64,000 bases of DNA, from positions 65,576,001 through 65,640,000 of the forward strand of contig CM075350.1 in NCBI GenBank assembly GCA_037693485.1, given 5' to 3'. The translations under genes were made by a program, and so were the position numbers. Positions 49,447 to 58,500 of the stretch are shown piece by piece; position 1 is the stretch's first letter, and each line of letters opens with the position of its first letter. Below the pieces are notes generated by a model, which saw only the letters and a program-made list of their open reading frames with translations, searched no databases and was not told the DNA's origin. This stretch comes from Kitagawia praeruptora. Taxonomy: Eukaryota > Streptophyta > Magnoliopsida > Apiales > Apiaceae.

Positions 49447-51582
49447 CTTAGCCGGAGATTCTTCCTCGCCGCTCTCCTCGCCCGACTCCTCCTCATCTGA
49501 ATCCTCCTCCTCGCCTGAATCTTCATCTGAAGTCTCTTCCTCGGCACCGCCTTGATCAACAACCACCATAGGCTGAGCGGTAGTCTCCACATCTTCGGTT
49601 TCCTCCTCCCCGGAAGATGAGGTCGAACTGTCTTCATTTTGGATCATCCTCTTACCTGGGATCGGTTGTCGAACTACTCCAACTTTCCTGGCAGGCGGGG
49701 GCTTCTTTCCACGGGATCCCGAAGAGCTTGAGTCTTGACTAGCAGCTGGAGGACGTCTCTTGGATCCCGAGGATCTATGGCTACCTTTAGAACCCGAACC
49801 TGATGCTTGAGGAACAATCTTGGTCCCTGATCCAGAAGCAAGGGTTGCACGGTTCTCACCGTCCGTAGTCCAGAAAGGGCAAGGAAAGTCAGAAGGGATG
49901 ACAATTGAGGGATGTTTGTTACTCACAGCATTGATTGCCCTGTCCCAACCAATAGACATGTTGTAGGGGCGCACCTCATCGTCATGTTCATCTATGAATC
50001 TCAGAAATTCTTCAGAATTATGATAGGCTTTGATCACCTTGTTGGCATCATCCATCCTCTTTCGAGCTAAAGAAGCAAGTTACTTTCGGGAGGATAGAGC
50101 ATTCGCTTCGGCGTGGGCAACCTGAGAATGTAGATCATCAATCTCTTCCTTGAACCTTGCTGAATCAGTTTTCAAGGATATATTCTCATCCCTGAAAGCC
50201 AAGCCTTGGGTGGAAACCGCCTGAAAATAGGCATTAGCCTGCAACGAAAAACTGACAAGGCATAAGAAATTTGTAAAAGCTAAATCACACCGAACTTACT
50301 AAAAGGAGTGTCATACCTGATATAAGGCTTGAGCGCCCAGAAGCTGATTTTCATTCATCTTTTCCCCGGCATGTAAAGTCACTCTGTCAGGAGGAGTGAT
50401 CGAAAGCTTGGACCAGTCTAGAGCTAGGTCAGGACTCCCACAAACCGAATCATGTTCACATATACCCCATGACGGTATAAAAGGGGTCCTGATAACCCCA
50501 TCAGCATTTCGGGATCTCTTCCCACCTTGGGAGCAGCTTTCCAAGAAGTGAGGGACTCTAGGCTTAGTGGGATTCAGTAGCTCCACAGCCTTTTTCTTCA
50601 TCCTTTGAGTCACAGTCGGTTGATTCTGAGGACGACTGTCAATCTCCTCAGCAGCTGAAATGCAACGAGAAAAACATTGGGATAAGAACAAACAGGGGTC
50701 ATAATATGGTTAAGTAAGAAAATTACCCTCAATGGAAAGAAAGCTAAGGCTAGTCTCAACAAGATTCTTTTCATTCAGAAAAGTTTTGTAATGGGTACAA
50801 CCATCATCAGCTAGGAGCTTATCTCGGTCTATTAACTCCGAATCTGTAAGTTCACACACGAAATGTGAACTATCTTCCACATGTCCAAATCTCTTCACAA
50901 AGTAACTGCCCCAGTCACCACCTTCCCACTCAAGGATTATAAACTCCCTTTCCCAGAAATGTTGAGAATCTGGAAAAGAAAAGGGATTCACCATGTGCGG
51001 GAGTTTGGCTCGGTGTTGAAGGCCGATCCATCCTTTTTTGCAGTCAGTAGAGTTTCTGGCCCCGAAGATACTCTGAAACATTGTAGTAGACAATGGAATT
51101 TTCAGCTGACGGCACCTTATTATGAAAATAATGATGTACCTCCAGGCATTGGGATACAATTGACAAGGGTGAATTTGATACCCTGCCAACAATATGATGA
51201 TAAAATCATCAACCGGAAATCTGAATCCAGCATCTAGGGCACCCCAGGGAACGCAAATTCTCTCAGGATGCCAGTTGCAAGTTCTGTCAGTTAGACTGGG
51301 AAGGCGAACTTTAATAGCATCTGGGAAGTAGTATGTTCTCCTGATCTCTTCAACATCTTTCTCCTTTAACTTGCATGGACTATAAAATGAATCTAAGCAT
51401 GCACTATTTGGGAACGCATCCCTCATGATGTTTAGCAGATCTAGTAAAGATTCAAATTTATGCTCAACGTATGAAGGGGGTTTTATTTTTTCTTTACCTT
51501 TTGCTGTCCTCATCTTGCTCCTCTTGGCGAATGCTTCCATCATGGAGACTGGAGGGGCAACTGGGCGGCTGTTCTCTGACAT
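49447..51582 (-). pseudogene. Antisense additional gene of the Tat element (plant-transposon-like protein)
   Basis: The ATG is at 51580-51582. Three likely exons, 51582 to about 50728, about 50656-50318 and about 50239-49447, are joined by GT...AG introns. The first encodes a conserved helical domain (VPWGALDAGFRFPVDDF, QLYPNAWRYIIIFIIRC) like the 'putative gypsy-type transposon' family of antisense genes in Tat elements. The third encodes a coiled-coil-like segment, then a Ser/Gly-rich and a strongly acidic tail (DEDSGEEEDSDEEE). An in-frame TAA at 50080-50082 breaks the third exon. Antisense genes between pol and the 3' LTR are known in Tat elements such as Grande; their role is unknown. 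I call it a pseudogene because of the stop. Confidence 0.75.
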
Positions 51583-52019
51583 CTTGTTCTTGAAACTTGA
51601 ACTTGAAGCTGCAAACTTGATCTAGAATCTTGATCCCCGATTGGGACTAAAAATCAGCAGAGCTTAAGAACTTGAAAACTTTGAAATGAAGAAGTGAATG
51701 AAATGAAGGCTACCACTCTTCTTTTATAGAAGAAGCATGACCTGTTGTGTCAGGTCAAAGTTCAGCTTGATTCGCGTTTACAGGTCATCTATCGTTTAAA
51801 GATGAAAAAAGGACAGAAACTACTCGTTTTATACAGAAAGGATCGTTATAATTCATATGAACTGAGGAGAAACAACTGATGTAATTGCTAAAGCTGCAAA
51901 ACAAATGACCTTTGAAAGGCTAATTACGCTTAAGGAGTTAATTAAGGAGATCAACCATAAGTGCAAGGTTAGCAATGCTAATTAAGGTGTAATATCATTA
52001 GAAGTCACGAGTGACCAAA
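51583..52019. other. Upstream region of the antisense gene
   Basis: Non-coding sequence that should hold the antisense gene's promoter and 5' leader. Nothing specific is recognised beyond AT-rich stretches. Confidence 0.45.
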
Positions 52020-52132
52020 ACAATGACTTGAGATCAAGATCAAGAATCTTGATCCATAAGATGACAAATAACTTGAGATCAAGATCAAGAATCTTGATCC
52101 TTAAGATGACGAATGACTTGAGATCAAGATCA
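52020..52132. repeat. Tandem repeat, about 49-bp unit
   Basis: ACTTGAGATCAAGATCAAGA-type units starting near 52025, 52071 and 52117 repeat about 2.3 times. AAGATCAAGAATCTTGATCC contains a near palindrome, so each unit can fold. Confidence 0.8.
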
Positions 52133-52139
52133 CGGAGGG

Positions 52140-52470
52140 GTTTTAGGTCCGGGCTTCCTAGCCAACCACGAGGTGGCCGACCACGACACCCGGAGGGCCA
52201 TAGCCGACCACCGTGCAGCCGACCATGGCGTTTTGGGAAGCCTCAGCCGACCACGAAGCGGCCGACCACCACGCCCGAGGGAGCAGCAGCCGACCACGAG
52301 ACGGCCGACCACCGCACCCGGGGGTGTGCCAGCCGACCACGAGCTATAAGACCACCAAGTGGCCGACCACCGTGCCCGGGAGGCCTCCGGCCGATCACCG
52401 TGCGGCCGACCACGGTGAAATGATCCCCTCCGGCCGATCACGGGCTAGCCGACCATGAGCTACCCGTTGA
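52140..52470. repeat. GC-rich degenerate repeat (GCCGACCAC words)
   Basis: The word GCCGACCAC or GCCGATCAC recurs more than a dozen times, with the spacer pattern CG(A/T)G and CCCGGAGG between. All reading frames are open over part of it because the repeat is GC-rich; I see no protein family. GC content contrasts sharply with the surrounding DNA. Confidence 0.85.
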
Positions 52471-52589
52471 TTCGGCCGATCACGGGTAGTTTGTGGTCCC
52501 AGAACCCGACTTTTTCAGCAAACCATGGATAGTTTGCAGATCTAGATCTCGACTTTTTCAACGAATTTCGGATGATTTTCAGTACTGAA

Positions 52590-52990
52590 ACGAGATTAAT
52601 ATTAGCACAGATTAGTGCTGATTAGCACAGATTAGTGCCGTTTAAGCACAGATTAGTGCAGATTAGCACATATTAGTGCCGATTAGCACAGATTAGTGCC
52701 GATTAGCACAGATTAGTGCCGTTTAAGCACAAATTAGTGCCGATTAGCACAAATTGGTGCCGTTTAAGCACAGATTAGTGCTGATTAGCACAGATTAGTG
52801 TCGTTTAAGCACAGATTAGTGCCGATTAGCACAGATTAGTGCCGTTTAAGCACATATTAGCGCCGATTAGTGTTGTTAATGCCGTTTATGCCATTTAAAC
52901 ATCGTTTAACACTGTTTAAACGTTGTTTAAGGCTGACTAGCGCTGTGTAGTGCTGTTTAACACCGTTTAGTGTCGTTCAACATCGTCGTA
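52590..52990. repeat. AGCACAGATTAGTGCC tandem repeat before the 3' LTR
   Basis: Units of about 17-21 bp (GATTAGCACAGATTAGTGCC, GTTTAAGCACAGATTAGTGC) alternate for about 300 bp, then decay to GTTTAACACCG-like words. Variable tandem arrays here are common in Tat elements. Confidence 0.9.
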
Positions 52991-53120
52991 AATGCGTCGG
53001 TCGCTCCACGCTTTACATTAAGATGATATTGTCGAAAATACTCACTTAAGAGTAATAAACCCTGACCCAAGTCTCGAATAAGGCCGTTATAACTTCAAGG
53101 AAAACCTGATTAATTTTCCT

Positions 53121-53137
53121 AGAAGTTGGGGGGCAAA
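53121..53137 (+). other. Polypurine tract of the Tat element
   Basis: AGAAGTTGGGGGGCAAA lies directly before the 3' LTR. It primes plus-strand DNA synthesis in LTR retrotransposons. Confidence 0.85.
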
Positions 53138-53633
53138 TGATATGGGATAAAAGTAAGCCCTAAAGACACATTTAATGTGGCATTAAATGGACCCAATATG
53201 GTCAAAACGTGGGGCCCACCAGATGGGCCCAAACCCTATTTATAATATTAATTTCGTAATTAATATCAGGGGTAATTACCAGTTCGGCAATAAGAGTCAA
53301 ACAAGGATATTACTCTTGCCTGACTTAATCTTCAAGATACATATTCCAACATGGAAACTGGTTCCTACATACTAGGATCTGGAACCTTCTTCTAGGCGGT
53401 GACTTGCCCACCAAGTCACCTAACCCTACTACGATTCTAAGGCTTCTCAGCCTATATAAAGGGTCTGACCCCTCATTCTCAGAACTACGTCTTGGCTTGA
53501 TTCTCAATAACGAGATACGTAGGCACTCTGTGAGGACCAATTAGTCTCGAACACGGAAACAACCATTAAAGCACGAAGCTCCCGAACCCTAGCATTAAAT
53601 ACGGATTCGTAACCTAGTTTTTATTCTACAACA
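53138..53633 (+). repeat. 3' LTR of the Tat element
   Basis: This 496-bp LTR has TG...CA ends and is followed by the TSD ATATT (53634-53638). It has the 40-bp segment missing from the 5' LTR. A TATA box lies at 53453-53459. Confidence 0.95.
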
Positions 53634-53697
53634 ATATTGTATGATGATATGCATGGAAGAACTTACGTGAATTAAAAGATTAATTCAACTTTTTATT

Positions 53698-53929
53698 AAT
53701 GAGCTTACCATAAATATTATATTGACCTTGATGATATTTAAATTGATATGTAGATTTTCTTTAATTAAGAACGGTCAAATAAAAACATGGATCTTTACAA
53801 ACCTAAATATGGATACTAAACCTGAAAAATGGATAGTCCATGAGTTAAAATATAGTTAAAAAATTTAACCGAGCCTAAATATGGATCCCGAAACTGAGGA
53901 AAGTATTATCCAACAATTTATCCAACAAT

Positions 53930-53973
<44 letters not shown>

Positions 53974-54203
53974 TAATAATGAGCTTACCATAAATATTAT
54001 ATTGACATTGATGATATTTAAATTGATATGTAGATTTTCTTTAATTAAGAACGGGTCAAATAAAAACATGGATTTTTACAAACCTAAATATGGATACCAA
54101 ACCTGAAAAATGGATAGTCCATGGGTCAAAATATAGTTAAAAATTTTAACCGAAAAAATTGATTCCAAAGGAAAGTATTATCCAACAATTTATAATATAT
54201 AGA
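53698..54203 (-). repeat. Tandem duplication of the outer Helitron 5' end
   Basis: Copy A (53698-53973) and copy B (53978-54203) share most of their sequence, starting AATGAGCTTACCATAAAT. Each ends on the plus strand in …ATATATAGA followed by T, so each carries its own Helitron 5' terminus (TCTATAT on minus). Copy A has a longer (TA)n run at 53936-53970. Confidence 0.85.
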
Positions 54204-54594
54204 TATGAATTTTAAAAAATGTGTCAAACTCTCCTTACCAAATGTTAAGAACTCCGTATTACTTAATAACAGTATTCTAAAAAGTGCATTAAGCGGTCGC
54301 CTAAGTGGAATCGGCACAAAAGCGCTTCGCTTTGGACAAAATCGGATTGTTAAGTGTATAAAAGGTTTAGGCGGCCGAATCGGGTCAAAAGCGGGTCAAA
54401 AGCAGGTAAAAGCGGATTAAGCGGAAAAAGTTAAATTTTTTTTTTTGTATTTCTATGTCCATTATGACTAATATTGTATGTGACTAATTTATAATTTGAT
54501 ATTTCTAAATGTTACGTTTCTAAATGTTATGTTACATTTGATAATATGTCATATGTGAATGTTAACTTTTTTCAAAAAAAATTAGTAGAGATTA
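54204..54594. other. Repetitive AT-rich zone with AAGCGG words
   Basis: No gene is recognised. Repeated words such as TTAAGCGG and GCGGGTCAAAAGC occur at 54280-54430, and related inverted ones at about 55060-55130, across the MITE candidate. This suggests an older repeat split by the MITE; its ends are unclear. Confidence 0.45.
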
Positions 54595-54984
54595 GGGATC
54601 ATAAGATGCATCTCAGGTAAATTCCCTGAGATATATGAGAATTATAAGCAAATCAGGGATGGGTATTTTTGTAAAATCAGAAAATTTTAATGGGTTTCAT
54701 GTACCTGAGGATGACCTTAGGTTAGAACCCTGAGGATAGAACAAATCAATACAAAATTTAAGGGCATTTGTGTAAATTACTGATAAAAAATTAGATTTAC
54801 AGAATTGTCCATGCGGGGCCCCTTACTTTATAAGCAATATTTCTTATAACCTCAGGGGAGATCCATGAGGTTGTCCTCAGGCCCAGTTTTCTCAATTTTA
54901 ATTAGCCTTGCGGGCCCAATCAGATTTAGAGTATAATTGTTAAAGTATCTCAGGAAAAGTTTCCTGAGATCAATCTTAGGGTCC
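54595..54984. mobile_element. MITE candidate with palindromic ends
   Basis: The left end GGGATCATAAGATGCATCTC and the right end on the minus strand GGACCCTAAGATTGATCTCA are imperfect inverted repeats, each followed by its own small palindrome (CTCAGG…CCTGAG). The 390 bp are non-coding. No clear TSD is seen, so the superfamily is open. Confidence 0.55.
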
Positions 54985-55148
54985 TTTTTCTCAAATTAGT
55001 ATTGTATTTATTTATATAAATATATATTTATTTATAATATGATTAATGATCCGTTTTTAAAACCATTTAAGCGTCCACATAACCGCTCACACTGCTTAGG
55101 TTCGATTTACGCTTTTTACGCTTAATAGATGTATATTTAATAGAGTAG

Positions 55149-55318
55149 TGCTAGGGACCCCAAATTTAGTCCCCAAAAAAGTTCCCAAATGACATGGCAT
55201 GAGTGATTTGGCAAATTGTAATGTTTTAATTGGATGGCCCTGGCAGGCCCATTATAATTATAACCAATAACATTCATTTGGTAACAATTTTTGGTACCCA
55301 ATTTGGTACCTCTAGCAT
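55149..55318. mobile_element. Short MITE candidate upstream of the TEX2-like gene
   Basis: TGCTAGGGACCCCAAATTT on the left and, on the minus strand, ATGCTAGAGGTACCAAATTG on the right are inverted repeats around 170 bp of non-coding DNA. It lies about 200 bp before the gene's start codon and so could touch its promoter. No TSD could be fixed. Confidence 0.5.
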
Positions 55319-55517
55319 TTTTCTTTTATGATAACCTGTTTTAAAATGACTAATGAGAAGCAAAAAAAAAATAAAAAAAATAGATGAAGCGCGTAAGAAT
55401 AGCACGGCCCACCTTTTCCAAATTTCCACTCTTCCTCTTGAATCCAAATTCAAATCCCTTTTTATTCTTCACACACAAATTATTATTGCTAAGCCCACTT
55501 TTCTTCAACTGAAAAAG

Positions 55518-58500
55518 ATGGGGTTTTTAACACTCTGTGTTGGGTTCTTTCTTGGTGTGCTTTTGATTGTTTCACTTGAAATTCTGGGTCTGTATTTCTT
55601 GGTAAAAAGATTGAGTAAAAACAAAGTTAGAAATGTAGAAACGAAGCACACATCTCAACAAGTTCATGGAGATCACTTGGATCTTTCTTACCCCAGTAAG
55701 CAGGTCCTTTTTTTTTTACCCTTTTCATCACACTCTACATATTGTTTATATGTGTGGTTATTTTTGTGAAAGAAATGCTAGTGTTTATATGTTTTGACTT
55801 GAATGTTTGTAGATTTCCTTAGCACGCTGTTTAGAAAAAGTAATGCTAATTGAAATGGTTTTTTGTGTTTCGATTCGTAAAAGTTTTGTGGTGTCCAAGT
55901 TGGGCTAAAAGTGTTTCAAGACTGTGTTCCTAAATACTAGTTGATAGAAATAGATATATGTAAATGTCATTTTAGCAATTTGGAAAGTGTGTGCTTATGG
56001 GATCAGTTATGGTTTTTTTTTTGTCGGAAATGGTCGATTTCATAAATTATAATACTAATGTGGACATGGCTCCAACAAGAACCACACATATAATCAAGTG
56101 GGCAATCAAAATGTTTTCTGATACACATCTTCAGAGAGGTGTTAAATCTGAAATTGTGGTTGGGTCTTGTCATGAATGTTTAGAATATCATATTTATTGT
56201 AGTAAATCGCTGAACATGAAGCTGACTCAAATTGGTCGTGTGTAGCGTCGTTCACATTTTCACATGATACAACTTTAGTCGTACTGTCTGGGTTCGTTGT
56301 TCATTGACACTTACTTGTCTATTCCTCAGGGACCAGTGTGGGTTCTAGATTTAGAAAAGGTCCCAAAGAACTGGATTAGCGACAAAGGATCAAGAGAGCA
56401 GAAAAAAAAGATTGAGGTCTTGGAAGTTCATCCTATCCGCAAATATGCTAGCCTCAAGGATCAGGTACTTAACATAACAGAATCAGATGGTTCAAGCACA
56501 GTAATCAGGTTGAAGAATTGCACCATAGCAGCTGTGTCTGCTACAAACTTATCTTCAAGAAAATGGTAATTTACTTTGCGTTTTGTAGGTTTACGATGGC
56601 CTAGTGACTTGTTTGTCAGTTAACACGTTATAGTTGTCGATGCGTGTAAACTATAGATCAATCTATCTTGTCATTTTCCTATCAGTTCTTGTCTGTTGTA
56701 AAATATTACAAGGTGTCCATATTAAGCTCTAGAGAAATCCCTTTGACTGAATTCAAGTTCAAGATCATTTGTTGTTATTGCATGTAGACTAGCAATATGT
56801 CCGCCTCGTGGTCTAATTAATATAAACTTCTGCCAGCCTTATGTCATGTATTTCTCCGGATATATCCAGTCTTAAATTCTGACCAACTAGTTTTGCTTGG
56901 AGCTGTATCTTAGTAATTGGGGATGGGAAAATAGTATAGATTCTGCTAGCTCTCTTTGGTGAATATGAAGTCCCTAAGTTAGTTGGGTTTTAATCGCAGT
57001 ACTCGGACATTTTACCGATTAATGTTTATTATCCAATGCAGATTTTTCATGCATCTTTTAATTGTAGAGAGGGAGAGAGAGGCAGGGGGGGGGGGGTGAG
57101 AGAGAGTAGTTTATGCATGCTAGTTTTTTTTTTTTTTGGTACTGTTATGCATATTTTACTGGTACTCTATGTTTGGTCTGAAGTTGTTTTGCCTTTTCCT
57201 TGATTGACCATTTATGGGGGTTGCTAATCACAAGTTGATCTCTGTCTATGTCAAGTTATCAACACAGACAAATTCGTGGTTGCTCTTATATCTGTATTTT
57301 GTTAATAGGGCCAAAAAATACCCAATTAAAGTGGAGACTGAGACTTCAGCAATATACAATGGCAGTAAAAGTTTGTACGTTTATTTTGAGACATCTGCTG
57401 AAAAAGAATCATGGAGTAAAGCACTACGCATATCTTCATGTAGTTCAAATGAAAAACTCGAGTCTCTTGCACAGTTGCGTACCGATTTTCAAAATTATTT
57501 GACCGCTTTAAACACCGAACATCCTTCACTAATGAAACCAACTATGGGTTTGAATGCCGATTCTGTAGAAAAGTTTACAAAGATTGACGGTTCTTCATCG
57601 AAGGTTCGCCACTTCCTTAAAAAACTTGCCAAGAAGACTTCTAAGAATGGTGCAGATGTAGGGCGCGGAGGGAAAAATGTGAATGAAAAATCTCGTCTAC
57701 TTCAGGAGTCTGGTGCAGCAAAAGGCTCTGTAAAGCCCGCTCCAGTTGGAAGAGTACTTAACTCTTTGGATGAATATGAGGAATCAGCCAACAGTAGTCG
57801 CACAGGTAGCACAAGTAGTCGCTCTGCAGTTTCTGAAGCAGATTTTGATGATAGACTTTTTAGTGACGAAGGGACGCTTTGTTGGAATTTATTATTATCG
57901 CGATTATTCTTTGATGCAAAGGCCAACTCAATGATAAAAAGCTTTGCGCAAGAAAGAATTCAGGTATGATTCCATTAGCAGCTCTGTAATTTGACTTTAA
58001 ACTGGGCATCTATAGCATGTTTGCCTTTTGCAGCTGAATATGAAGAATTTTGTTTCCTAAGATAACTTATTACACTGTCTCTTCTTAATCTTGTCACATT
58101 TCAATTCTCAGTTAAATGCTTTTGAAATCTTTTATATATTTGGGAAAATAGTGCAAAAATTAAATCCAGTCAATTATTAGCCTGCTAGTTTGGAACTGTC
58201 ATAGGTTAGAGAGGATGGGATGGACAATATTATGGTGATCTCTCTCCTTTCTTGTTGTTCTTGTAGAAATTAGAGTGGCCATGTTGCTTATAAGCACTCT
58301 GTTTTGCTGAATGCAGTATTACAAAATTTCTATCGAAAGTTTGGATACACGAATTTTTTTAATACTGATCTCTATCTGACAGAGATCTTTGTCGAATATT
58401 AGAACCCCCAGCTACATTGGTGAAGTTATGTGCACTGGGGTACATCTTGGGAATCTTCCTCCATACATTCATGGCATGAGGGTTCTTCCATCAGACATGA

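Larger units (their letters stand above)
392..53633 (+). mobile_element. Tat-type Ty3/gypsy LTR retrotransposon, heavily nested
   Basis: Two LTRs (392-847 and 53138-53633) begin TGATATG and end ACAACA. Both outer flanks carry the 5-bp TSD ATATT (387-391 and 53634-53638). Order on the plus strand: LTR, PBS, gag remnant, foreign block 1942-48014, integrase fragment, antisense extra gene, tandem repeats, polypurine tract, LTR. Integrase without a chromodomain, an antisense gene after pol and tandem repeats before the 3' LTR are characteristic of the Tat lineage. Protease, reverse transcriptase and RNase H are absent. The LTRs differ at 11 positions by eye (about 2.4%) plus one 40-bp indel. The element cannot move on its own. 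Confidence 0.9.
170..54203 (-). mobile_element. Non-autonomous Helitron, split by a nested retrotransposon
   Basis: Only 170-391 and 53634-54203 (about 0.8 kb) belong to this element; the rest is the inserted LTR retrotransposon. Read on the minus strand it begins TCTATATATTATAAATTG at 54203 and ends with a GC-rich hairpin followed by CTAA at 170. The flanking bases are A169 and T204 of the 54-kb block (A at 169, T at 54204), as expected for Helitron insertion between A and T. It has no coding capacity. Its 5' part is tandemly duplicated. The ends follow known Helitron rules (5' TC, 3' CTRR with upstream hairpin, no TSD). No other copy was compared, so the boundaries are inferred. Confidence 0.6.

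Noticed and set aside
52028..52458. Arg/Pro-rich open frames over the GC-rich repeat
   Set aside because: Open frames in several phases follow from the GC-rich tandem words; there is no protein similarity.
55353..55517. Upstream in-frame ATG of the TEX2-like gene
   Set aside because: Using it would put a Lys-rich, unconserved extension before the membrane anchor; related proteins begin at the hydrophobic segment.
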